Made by a program: the position numbers and the translations under genes. Source: Plasmopara viticola (taxonomy: Eukaryota > Oomycota > Peronosporomycetes > Peronosporales > Peronosporaceae). From it: 64,000 nt of DNA. Positions 22,001 through 30,404 of this stretch are shown here, piece after piece (the first letter of the stretch is position 1; the number at the start of each line of letters is the position of its first letter). The notes below the pieces were generated by a model. It did not search any database. It was given only the letters and a program-made list of their open reading frames with translations, and had not been told where the DNA came from. Where the stretch lies: NCBI GenBank assembly GCA_001695595.3, contig MBPM02000001.1:372001-436000 (forward strand), read 5' to 3'.

Positions 22001-23962
22001 ACCGAAGAAGAAGAACGCAAACCAGGCTATGATGAAGGTCTCGTGAATGCGAACGAAGCGCTGTCAGAGATCGAGTCGGGCTACTCATGTATTCCAGGCG
22101 AGTATGGCCGATCTCTGCAATATGTGGACTACGAGTTTCCTCCAGACACAACGTCGCTCACTGGATGTACACACGAAGTTGAGATTGCCCCAAAGTGGAA
22201 AGTGTCATCAGCTATCAACGTCGCCGCAGGATTGTTCGATGGAGGCACAGATCCCGATGACGTTCGAGTTGGTCGTCTAAACAATGCATGGTTGCTGAGT
22301 GCGCTGAGTATTTTGGCAGCATCGGGCGGCGTTGACGATGGCAAAGTAGACCCTTTAATCGATCGATTGTTTGTGACGAAGCAAACTTCGCTCACCGGAG
22401 CGTATGCTTTGCGTCTGTTTCAGAATTGCCAATGGGAGACGGTCATTGTTGATGATTTTTTTCCAGTGCTGTACGATTTGAGCGAGCGTCAAGGTGCTGA
22501 CATAGACGCCAGTGCTGAAGCAGAGCACTTGCTCAGTGCCGGTGCTGCCTTTGCACACAGTCGCAAGTTTGAAGAGCTTTGGGTACCACTAGTTGAAAAA
22601 GCGTTTGCGAAATATTATGGTGGGTACGCGGCATTAGAACGAGGCTTTGTGCACCATGCACTTCGGGTATTGTCTGGCTGCGAGTGCGAGGAAATGTTTT
22701 TGGCTCCAGCAGCTCGCGGTGCTCTGAAAAATACGCTTTGGCAACAGCTAAAGCTATTCCGTAAGAATCGATTCCTTCTTGGCGCAGCGTCTTTGCCTAG
22801 TGAACATGCAGACGTAGCACTGCAAACGACTGGCCTCGTGTTTGACGCTTGCTACGTCATCTATGACGTACGGGAAGTTGATGGTGCGCAACTTCTGCAA
22901 CTGCGAAACCCACCAGGGGATCACCAAGAATGGAAAGGTGATTGGAGTGATTCCTCGCGGCTTTGGACGCGCCGACTACGCAGGCGCCTAAACATACCGA
23001 AAGGGAAGGATACAGAGACCGACAATACGTTTTGGATGAGCTTTGATGACTTTTGTCACGCTTTCCGAGCGCTCTACATATGCCGCTACTACGATCCTGT
23101 TAAGTGGACTGTTCAAACGCTGGATGCTTGTTTCTCGCGCAAAGATGTCACTTCTAGTGGTCTCCCGACGCGGCATAATCCTGGGTGTACGGGACTGGAA
23201 AATAATCCGCATTTTTCGCTGCGCATTTCTCGTCCAACAGAAATAATTGTAACAGTCACGCAAGTGGACTCGCGTGGCATGGCTCCAATGACTGTGCTGC
23301 CTATTGCAGTGTATATTGTGGCTCATCCAGATCAAAAGGATCGAGCACGGCGTGTCACCGTTTTGAACCAAGACAATGTCGTCGTGCACAGCGGTGTACC
23401 GATTCGAAGCCGTGAAGTTCGTCTACAATGCGAGCTGGCTGCTCGCACGTATACCTTGCTAGTAGCTGCGTATATGAGTGGAATGGAAGGACCATTTCGC
23501 GTGCATGTACAAAGCAACTATTTGCTAGAGCTCCAGCAGATTTGGCCTGCAGCATGGAATTCTGGCAATGGTACAACGATTGCAAGGCATTCAGAAACTT
23601 TGGTCGAAAGAATGGCCGAGACGATGAAAATTTTTATGACCGGGTCAGTAGCAGGAGCGAAGATGTTGGCAAAGACGCAAAAACTGACTGACAAATTTGC
23701 AGCGGGGGCAGCCATCGTCGACAATGTCATGAGAGATGAAGAGAGCATTTTGAAGGAAGAACTGGCGAAGCAACAAAAGAACGAGGCAGACGAGATTGAG
23801 CGCCAAGAGACTCGTTTAAGCGGCAAGAAGATGAGACGGATGAACTCTGATGTGCCACAGTCAAACCCGTGGATCGAGCAATGGGATGAAGGTGCAGGCA
23901 GATTCTACTACTATAACAAACAGACTGGCATCTCGTCTTGGGAGAACCCGGACGATTTCTAG
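16082..23962 (+). CDS. Giant membrane calpain-like pseudoprotease with C2 and WW domains
   Basis: A 2626-residue single-exon protein. Residues 1-37 form a signal peptide. A C2 domain spans about 80-200. A first block of many hydrophobic segments runs from about 438 to 1040, an acidic cytosolic loop from about 1040 to 1290, and a second membrane block from about 1295 to 1612. A helical linker leads to a calpain-type CysPc region (about 2000-2325; landmarks FPPDTTSL, QLRNPPG, EWKGDWSD, FWMSFDDF), a calpain beta-sandwich (about 2340-2500) and a WW domain at the extreme C-terminus (YYYNKQTGISSWENP). Many membrane segments before calpain resemble plant DEK1 phytocalpain. The catalytic signature is lost: QGxLGDCW is replaced by VGRLNNAW (Ala2069 for Cys), and GHAY by DACY (Ala2256 for His); only Asn2276 remains. 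It is therefore probably a membrane scaffold or sensor without protease activity. ATG at residue 5 is an alternative start. Confidence 0.92.
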   Translation: MNHSMKWQNLQNAEVQRVLSVVAALVSFQCLLKVTAQTTDSLGYPDPRYSTTRNLTAFSCTGGIHNCPDGGQYASAGGNLTLTVVEMRNLPDLDSFGRAGLETDAYVEARIGDSIRTSGVVWNSLNPKWLPCTEPGCTGEADLARDMNFGFQTAGTEMLVRVWDKDSGLEFDDDLVAQMTLNTIYCSSFSALKQKVPFNDASTWSLPEQPMCVEELWLPLIESGDCSNFESLAPCMRIRMTAIPFQMRTEEVFLSSGLVDGGMGGFYPDEDSWLYGRVYASSNTRLLSYYRMDDSRGGLLIRSLSTLNNDKGNTSLIGTYGYAPHARVTLNFAAQLYVFRRVDDAASSPEWLSSAFGWVSTREYAQLMDVAGDFKAVSKNFTPHSINKDGDASGQGIITGANIASNYTDTTLSMYFIVAVPHVSIDVVTAIYSKTFSRAIFLEITAQFGISFAFLMLLVVRYLQRMHWRIDRVHSYLAEKVVNHTGHLLGPDQAKASEKLDTTDTERKTYARVSLTKTKKPDIVAQLFFCHGDGENNAQFRRNLFYATWAVNIVMMSPVLMLLSWGVTSIVLVTPPAFGFGLVFLGIGALGGIYAAAVWMHTGWRMTKQTLYLFIVAFFSAFVFLFSAIFADPKVYLGGEDLDFFALSSIFLTLNMMPIIWLAFTNDSKLSKSLKQVIAVVSASKKVTTLKNKFKNLGSLGLRLANAKGDCQAKTQSEATKVKRKRHESAFAAILGDHYTVEQSLPGLEYADFAKSAFVTPVSTRKRMNRRWYGSALASLLVYCMVASAWTEYGSQVVGISLTLLLVDICMYMLHRGSSASSWSAGYTVLLMSFMRVGLAATCGRYWILGHAILYMVFGTALCRDIIGRNLPRMNKQEAGAVTFFGHDPHKERQQQLDVGTTPEFVLGFLSFFYLFLLLGVAFGSDANQTVHVPVLGQEWPLWIFGVLAFIFVLFIGLLLATSRALFLQKEQLLSNYAMNVYLFVRPWRLPLMLAAASEVLVICSGLFVYASTKSTFILVSSFFAPLILMLSLAVYAQWKKNDYRLVIWPPEDDEEVVLDDDDDGGFINEAAALEHEAELIRKNFVLPPLMGKERNHVNNTDETFRMPNLPPKSFLEPIRDKDADALSPTKQLGLKMPTTDNLTRGSDIETPSDARAKLLETVGGRTEKTVPTLPTVLAIESTKQSSWSWIRGLMSGWRVFFTRKPWLKKYRDKADQFSPTIDPLLDNNCIATPALNDDDEAAARPLLDDDAVVAAVLARRKLVRLAGDGGIDFTKMTLFEACKQGYLLPQDHMTIKCFVALLALIVLYGMALSATENPSWLGQLLWTTTYVLVFTIFPTIKFFKIATFTPDMSICYCGSAVLAWVTGFVLFFAVLKANVNQIESLVALSVLVFYPIFLLFAVTLCRWQDENWFITRSIRRIGGFCVTAIVLWICEMYIFVSVAFGGVLTFLLALFLFITYYVVKWVENDQYLAPVYQRQASFIVLSVTVATIIAGLILGMSFFSCLSIVFMVLLLKYSLHFVSGWIIAKRSTDESVFYSPYLFPVFSYNAFTNNVVDETHNVLSLYMVFLLLFLWGVAGVMFFDPLGFGVGLCSLVLLTFAGVTAHLCAVTPVQMGIAAKFVNEMILKDASEAAQTVFDRRSQPFVLESPEFVEQEHRDKKAELEFQAIAYGQKKETQAMEELENAKAEPRLKCGDIALDIEDVDRQCRYTNVSDGLKVRRIDGLLSWKEMKEDVFQRGKGPFGFLHALTVPSRVFRFLQWKYFPSSYKAKVEKPSDVQVNRLECGDTTLADSALIHEIDSTAVVPSKDLVDILLQLPMLDAAFDSAFYEETRCVIHLQLLMLTASDARLSREKILFQKFLREYRFKLMSNGISPPANVFRTSSFASIDIPIVAVWLLSLTPEARAKFHALKAAFNEEMERMDIIVDAEDRAALVEQTNLREYWAPLEAHQCRQRMQEFLARRLRRENEGILTEEEERKPGYDEGLVNANEALSEIESGYSCIPGEYGRSLQYVDYEFPPDTTSLTGCTHEVEIAPKWKVSSAINVAAGLFDGGTDPDDVRVGRLNNAWLLSALSILAASGGVDDGKVDPLIDRLFVTKQTSLTGAYALRLFQNCQWETVIVDDFFPVLYDLSERQGADIDASAEAEHLLSAGAAFAHSRKFEELWVPLVEKAFAKYYGGYAALERGFVHHALRVLSGCECEEMFLAPAARGALKNTLWQQLKLFRKNRFLLGAASLPSEHADVALQTTGLVFDACYVIYDVREVDGAQLLQLRNPPGDHQEWKGDWSDSSRLWTRRLRRRLNIPKGKDTETDNTFWMSFDDFCHAFRALYICRYYDPVKWTVQTLDACFSRKDVTSSGLPTRHNPGCTGLENNPHFSLRISRPTEIIVTVTQVDSRGMAPMTVLPIAVYIVAHPDQKDRARRVTVLNQDNVVVHSGVPIRSREVRLQCELAARTYTLLVAAYMSGMEGPFRVHVQSNYLLELQQIWPAAWNSGNGTTIARHSETLVERMAETMKIFMTGSVAGAKMLAKTQKLTDKFAAGAAIVDNVMRDEESILKEELAKQQKNEADEIERQETRLSGKKMRRMNSDVPQSNPWIEQWDEGAGRFYYYNKQTGISSWENPDDF

Positions 23963-24732
23963 GCGATGTAACACATTTATTTAATGTCATAGCAGCTCGG
24001 CGTTTGAGCTCGTGTCACTCTGTGGATGTTTTAATAGAGAGGAGCATCTTGAGAGCGGCTATACGGCAAAATCGGAGGGCAGTTGTGAGGATTTTCGATC
24101 ACTTCCCTATTATACTGACGCGCTCTATGCAGACGATAGTAATATATTCATTTCAGAATGGCTTTTTATCGTTAAGTCGTGCTGCTTTAACTCTTTTCGC
24201 TAATTATTATTGATACCGATTTGTTGATTTTAGGCAAATTAGGACGCAAAAACTTCTCTATCGCACTGATTCATATTCCGGAGCCACTTTCAGGTCCTCT
24301 GTATCGTTTGATTGAATCGGTGATTCCCAAAGGAAAAATTCTACATTTGACGGTAAATAACATCAGTGTGTCATTTGCTCTTTTAACGGTCTCTGCGTTG
24401 ATACAGCACGTGTACGTCAACGTAGCAAGACTGGTCCTAGACGCGTTATCTCGATGAATACGGTGCAAGATGGAAGTGTAGAGAAATATGTGAAGTTGAC
24501 GGCTGGTTCGATATTAGAGGTGAACTGCAAAATCACTCATGGGCATGACACGGAACTCTACTACTTTCTTCATAGAGCCGTGTTTACAAAAGTTAGAAAA
24601 AATCAACTCGGAAATTTTTTTGTTAACAAAGAAGATTATTTTGAGACTCACTGACAGTACTGAATGCCTGATTTGTAGGGCGAATATTTTCGAAATGATA
24701 ATGTAAACGGTGAAATTCATTTTTTGACTGTG
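23963..24732. other. No gene seen
   Basis: This is the 3' flank of the calpain-like gene. Frames at 24221-24457 (78 residues) and 24454-24654 (66 residues) are open but carry no motif. The stretch ends where the inverted-repeat element begins. Confidence 0.5.
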
Positions 24733-25406
24733 GATTTCTGAGTCAACTGTACCAAAAAGTGGTATTTTGGGTAGGTGATCGGTGGGGAATGAAATCGGCA
24801 AAAGCGAAACGAGTATGGAACCAGCGTCCGCTACGTTGGTGGGGATCTCAGGAATCTCCTCGCCTGAGTTGTGTGGAAATCGGAGCAGCTTTCGTGGAGA
24901 TATGCGACCTCGAAAAGGCCATACGAACCTATGATGACATGCCTGCCACTTAAAAGATATCATTTTTTCGACACTCACCATTAATTTATGCAACATTTGT
25001 GTATGACACGTATAATACTGCCTACGAGACATCAAGAGTCTGCTTCCGTCGATTCTTAAGACTGCTGAACTCTGACTGTCTGTTAGCCCACCCTCACCGT
25101 ACGTGGAGTGATACACAGCGAGCGCATGCTTTGGAAGTGTGTCGCGCCGCGCGCCGCACGCGATCCGGGTCAATTTGAATGGCAAATCTCCGGCGCGAAG
25201 CCACAAACCGAACCCTTATATTTAGCATGCCGGGATTTTAGACTTTTCATGTTGATGAGGCATGTCATCGAGCACCCAGTTGAACATGCGTTAGACTCAT
25301 GAAACGCAGCCGCATCCAATGGTGCATTAAATTGGCGATTCTTAGCTTTTGCCGAATCACGAATCGGTGACTACCCCCCGTTTTTGGTACAGTTGACTCA
25401 GAAATC
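24733..25406. mobile_element. Non-autonomous DNA element with 26-bp perfect TIRs
   Basis: The 26 bases at 24733-24758 (starting GATTTCTGAGTCAACTGTAC) are the exact reverse complement of 25381-25406. Homology continues inward imperfectly: both sides share a GGTGATCGGT/GTCACCGATT-like block and a TCGGCAAAAGC block, so the terminal repeats may be about 100 bp with decay. There is no transposase inside; a 64-codon frame at 24759-24953 is unremarkable. I found no convincing target-site duplication, so the superfamily is open. It ends 24 bp before the next MITE. Confidence 0.75.
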
Positions 25407-25430
25407 TATGTTTGATATGATTTAACAAAA

Positions 25431-25692
25431 GGGAAATGATACCGGGCAGGCACTGATGTTTATATGGATTGATTTGATTGGCATTTCTTCTCTGGAGAAT
25501 TAATTCTCAATTGTGATATCAATTCTCATATGCTACACCAATCTCAGATGCAACTTATCCCAAAACAACTTTTCGACGTAAAAACGCGACTTTCCACGCA
25601 ACTTTGACGTATTCTTCCGCAGTAACATCACCATGCACACCCTGCAAACTCTTGGCCAGCGTGTTTAAAGTGCCTGCCCGGTATCATTTCCC
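25431..25692. mobile_element. hAT-type MITE with 8-bp target duplication
   Basis: The 24 bases at 25431-25454 (starting GGGAAATGATACCGGGCAGG) are the exact reverse complement of 25669-25692. Outside both ends stands the same 8-mer, TAACAAAA (25423-25430 and 25693-25700), which is a target-site duplication of the length made by hAT transposases. The element is 262 bp with no coding capacity. A decayed hAT-like transposase lies immediately to the right, so the two may be related, although that gene's own terminal repeats were not found. Perfect ends and duplication suggest recent insertion. Confidence 0.88.
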
Positions 25693-25759
25693 TAACAAAA
25701 AAAGGCCTTGATTGGAATGCCTTAATTGTCGCCACCTATCACTTATCATCGATCGTGTG

Positions 25760-27760
25760 CAATAAGCGCGTCACGTCGCGCTTCGATCGCATGCCGGCGT
25801 CAGCGCCAAATGCAAGTACTGCTCGCACAAGGTGGTGTGGTCGATGGCCAACATGAAGACGCATGCATATGGTAAAATTACCTCAAGGTAATGCCTTTAG
25901 CTTTTGACAGCCTCTCCGTGACATATTTTGTTGACATTGCATAATGATATGGAATCTGCCGCACAGTGAGGTTCAGCTCGTCAGTACACTGTCGGAGACG
26001 ACGACGATGCGTGCGGCATCACGAAGGGCGCCCAGACGACGCAACCGATTTCGCCTCGATGGGTGGATTCAATGAGAAAGGCATACAACGATGATGCCGA
26101 GGAGCTAATAGCTTGTGCGATACATTGTACGACTGTGCAATTTTGAATTTTGACAAATCACTGTGGTGGGATCATTTCAACTAACTGCGGCCGTCCTTTT
26201 ACGTAGCTGGCTGCGGTCATCGTAAGCCGTCTTCCGGACACCGAGTATCTGTGTATTCAAAGCGATGAAATTATGGCGATCAAGGGATTTACAACGATCC
26301 ACATGACGCTGGACGGGACTACCAACAAGTGCGGCAAGCAGATGCTGAATAAGATGGGAGCTGGACCATTGACATTTTTCCTCGGGCCTTTTAAGATAGA
26401 TCTGAAACCCGAATTGGCCAACAACCTGCTCACCAAACTCTTAGCTTCCCGAGGCGGTCTTCTCGTTGCGCTCGACCGTGCGCAATGTGATGGTGTCGGC
26501 GGTTTCATAGAGCCATTACTACAGAAATTAGTGCACCGATTCCCCACGCTTCATGAAGTGCAAGGTTCTGTTGACGCTCTTGTTCATGTTCGCATTTGGC
26601 TGTGCCTCATGGACTCAACAGGACTAGGCCAAGATCGCAAGAAGGTCGTATTTTAAAGCTTCTTATTAGTGGTCAAGATAAACAAGGTACATCTGCTCTT
26701 GGTCATGTTCGATATCGTCTGTGCTCAGAAGCTCGGCAACATCTGCGCGCTCGCCCTGTACAGGCAGAGGCGTTAAAGCACCGTCTAACCCAACCAGTAT
26801 CGCAACCTGCTCGTGAAGGCCATTCTTGCGGTGATGCCATCCAAAATCGAACACGAGGATGATTACAAGGACGTGAAGATGGAGGGCTTCCTCAAGGATG
26901 CACTTCTCGACCCGGGTCACAGGAGAAAAAAATCATTTCTTTGAATACTGCTGAGGCTGCTTTGTCGACTGATCGCATACTGTGAGGGTGTCGAGGCCGT
27001 ATTATCCAGTAAATGCCGCGTTTCTTCCGCTACGCCACCAAGGGTTTTAAGTCGTTTATTCTGGCAATACTAGTCAGCAACGAAGCTGACGCCGTTGCGG
27101 GTAAGGGCCAACGCCTGCTCGACTACATTCTGGCCAGGTTTAAGTCATTTTATTCTACGGTGCACGCTCTAGCGGTTGCCACAGACCCGTTTTTCTACGA
27201 CATGCGCCACCTATTCAACTGGCCCAGCATGTGTTTACCGTCATGTTTCTGACAGAGCAGTGTCAAAGCAGATCGCGTTGGTGATTGAGGGCGAATAAGG
27301 TGGACGGATTTCATGGGATCAGCTCAGTAAATATTTCACTTACATCCTGTTGCTGAACTCGCACGGCAAACTCCTGCGTAAGAAGCAGATTTACAAGCCC
27401 GCTCTGATTTAAGTAACCATGGTGGACGACGTAAATTTTGATTCCCTGACGCCATTTCTTGTCTAATTTTACACCAACCCGACCGGCGCTCTCGATGGTG
27501 AGAGGAATCAGGAGACCAATAGTTGTGTTTGCAGCAAGCAGTTCGTATACCTCAGCGGCAGCATTTGCGAGAAATAAGTGTGTGTCACCTAAGCCCGGCG
27601 CAACTCAAGCGCGTCCTCGCCAAGAAGAGTGATCTCAAGACGCTGGCGGCGATCAATTTAGACGATGTCCTCAAAGTGGAGGGGGGAGAGGAGATCGAGG
27701 AGGATTTTGAAGACGAAAAACACGACGCTTTACAACTCGGTGACATTCGTCTTTGATGAA
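25760..27760 (+). pseudogene. Decayed hAT-like transposase
   Basis: Pieces of one transposase are spread over three frames. At 25795-25875 CKYCSHKVVWSMANMKTH resembles a BED-type zinc finger. At 26255-26560 the segment beginning MTLDGTTNKCGKQMLNKM and followed by FFLG matches the DUF659 domain (pattern: DGWT-x-N...FL). At 27013-27250 the stretch STVHALAVATDPFFYDMR resembles the late hAT core (HaLAyvLDPrf). A possible C-terminal piece lies at 27590-27756 (LSPAQLKRVLAKKSDLKTLA). Frameshifts and stops between the pieces make it inactive. The hAT assignment rests on the order BED, DUF659, late core. Confidence 0.6.
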
Positions 27761-29370
27761 ATACTCGAATTTTTTCTTCAGTTGAAAAGCGATGGAGAGG
27801 GGTGAGATGATACCCAGTCAAGCATGACGGGACGTACATACCCGAAAGTTGTACTGCACCAGTCAAATTCAAACCGAATATAAATATTCGTGGTTTATTC
27901 ATTTTGAAAGGCTTTGTCTGATTCAAAAAATGCGTCATGATGCCAGTGGTGCATTGATATTGGACATAAATTCATGCTGCAATTAGCGGTCGCTGAAATG
28001 TTATGTCTATAAAGTTGCCTTTAAACAGATACGACAAAATGCATGTTTTACGCACTAGTGCTTTTTCGAAAGTTCCTGATTGAGCAATGCGCCCGTTGCT
28101 TAAAGTAAGCTGCTTGCCTTTACACTTTTGAAGTCAATTTGTATACACTTAAATCTCCTTTAACTTAGGTACTCATACACCACTTATTTTCTACCTGTTC
28201 ATGAACTCGCTATAATCAGTATCGACGGTGTCGAATAGATGCTTTATATTTTTAAGCTTAATTAATTTTATATTTGCAGTTAGAAAGTCAACACTCTGAA
28301 TACAAATAGAGTAAGTCCTGAAATCATGGTGACGCTATTTGCGTGCTTTTCGGTGCAAAGATAAAGCGTTCTCCGTCTACGTCGATGTGAGCAAGAGTGT
28401 CCACCTTTCGGAGGACGCAATCACGGCGATAACGAGCACTTGTGATACACGGCATTTAAAGCTGTTTCTCGACAAAAATCGCAACAACACGAGGCACAAG
28501 ACGATATAAAGAAGCTCAACAAAGGGGAAAAGACTGCTTTTATCGAAGCGCTGATAGACGAATGCAGAAACAATTTAACTTTCAAAAGCTGTATAGGCAT
28601 ATGACTTCGCCACCAACGAATCCAATGCACGTGTCAGTGGTGGTTTCGAGCGCAGAAATTAGCGCTCAAGTAAAAATGTTATCAGTTAAACTTCAAACCT
28701 TAAACGCCACGTCTGGCGTAAGATGGTCGCATTTCAATCGATTAAATCGCTTTGTCGACGTCCGTCCGTTGATGCTGCTCAATCCCATTTTTAGCAAGTT
28801 TGTGGGTGGGTCTCGAGGGGAGATTGAAATTTTGCCTTAGGACGCGAAGTTGCAGAAGAATCTGCAAAAGCAATGCAGTAATATTAAAGACGTCGAGCAA
28901 CAAAATAATATATATTTTTGCAGTCGTATCTTGGCCTTTCTACCCTTTGTCAGAACAATGGGAAAGTCAAAAGAACGGCTCAGTAAGAATCGTAAGGAGA
29001 GGATTGTTGTGCGTATATATGAATGTCAGTGAGGAACAAGAAGAAAAGACACCGAAATACAAAGTATTGTCTACTAAATCAAGCTAAAATTCTAACGATT
29101 CTCGAAAGATTCAAGCATTGCTGGTAAAATTGAAAGGACCATGGCTGGGAGTTGCGGTCGCGTTGCAAATCAACGGATCGATTGTTTAATTGCATTTGTC
29201 ACCTCAGCTTCCATTGGCAGCACCGAGCAATTTATGACAAACAGTATTACTATACGTGGCGCTGTAACGTGTTGTCCTCTCTTTGCTTGATTTCTATGAG
29301 CAAGACATGATTTGCACTCGTTGTCATTCATTTAGTTGTACGCCCAATTGTGTAAGCGTAAGGGGAAAAG
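27761..29370. other. Gene-poor stretch with a weak coding-like remnant
   Basis: No intact gene is visible. Between about 28380 and 28720 the plus strand shows shifted coding-like segments, for example KLNKGEKTAFIEALIDECRN followed by FQKLYRHMTSPPTNP, which do not match a family I know. The rest is AT-rich. The piece might be a continuation of the decayed transposon debris to its left. Confidence 0.35.
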
Positions 29371-29379
29371 ACTAACACA

Positions 29380-29580
29380 GTCGTGGAGGAAGCCTCTTTG
29401 GAGATCGGTTTTCGGACGAGGCTGGAGCGACGAGCGGGGCAAAGTTGGTGAAGGAGAAGGGGTGCTAGTTGCATAGCAAAACAAAAGTGAATTGAATGAA
29501 GAGCTCTTCCGAATTTTGGCTCGCTACAGCCTACCTCATGACTATCAGTCACTTACTGCTTCCATCCTAAAGTCTGTCAT
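29380..29580. repeat. Diverged repeat segment, copy 1 (partner 40045-40190)
   Basis: This segment and 40045-40190 share a diverged block in the same orientation: GAGGCT...GTGAAG..GGAG, GAGAGCTCTT, TTTGGCT and CAGCCTA. Read on the plus strand here it gives NEELFRILARYSLPHDYQSL, which faintly resembles the Ty1/copia Gag (UBN2) pattern. Read on the minus strand both copies give a Pro/Ser/Thr-rich segment. Which strand was coding cannot be decided. Confidence 0.4.
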
Positions 29581-29608
29581 CCTTCATCTGGCTTCGTACA
29601 TATCCTAT

Positions 29609-30312
29609 CATGATCGGATTTAAAATGAATATATAAATCATCTGGTAACTTTTCTGAAATTTCTTATACCTAAGCTTCAGTTCAAGAGCAGTTTTAATGG
29701 ATTAAAAAAGCATGAGCAATCGTCCATTTGTGTGCAACTCATTTACTTATATTCGAGACAACTTAGCGAAGATTTACTTCAAAACTTTAAATTGGGTGAA
29801 GACGTTTGCTGAAACTGTTCTAAATCATGAGCTCAACCCAACTTGGCTCCTCCATGTGCGCCTACAGGCCAACTACTTCCCGGATTTATTCCATAAGAAT
29901 AACAATTAACATAAAAAAAACCCGCCCAGTCAAAATTAGGTTTCTCTTGCGTGCCACAAAAAAGCAAATTGGGCGGCCGCAAATCTCCATAGACAAACTC
30001 GTTTGCCTGCGTCTCATCAACCAGCAGCTTTAGTTGCTTCGGGTGTCGTCAGGATCGGTGACTTCTGTTGTACTCTTCAATCTTTTACTTCCATCTTCAC
30101 GCCACCAAATACTTTCAAGATAAGCCAACATAAGCCTAACAATGGCGGTGCATTTCCTTAAGCTGTGCAAGTACGGCGCACGGTGTCTTCATAGCGTCCT
30201 TCCACAGACTGGATGATTGTTTTGTGGCCATTTGCATCGACTTCTTGTGATGTTGCCTGTGTCAGCTATGACGCCATATACTTACATTGTTTTTAGAATA
30301 CGTATGCATTGG
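29609..30312 (-). pseudogene. Kinase-fold gene remnant, left direct-repeat copy
   Basis: About 700 bp that recur, diverged, at 36719-37455 in the same orientation. On the minus strand the catalytic loop is readable: NEFVYGDLRPPNLLFCGTQ, corresponding to the kinase pattern HGDLRPPN with the first His replaced by Tyr, then FDWAG in place of the DFG motif, and farther on WPVGAHGGAKLG and HDLE segments. This HGDLRxPN...DFDWAG form is seen in fungal FunK1-type kinases and in kinase-like C-terminal domains of oomycete secreted effectors (Crinkler type). Frames are broken and no N-terminal signal or LFLAK-type leader is seen, so it is a pseudogene. Confidence 0.6.
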
Positions 30313-30404
30313 TACTCTCTGTAAGAGCGATTACATAGTTCAGACAAGAGGCGGGGTTCACATGTCCCATCACCATCGGCTGTCAAGAGACCATTTTGGC
30401 TGAA

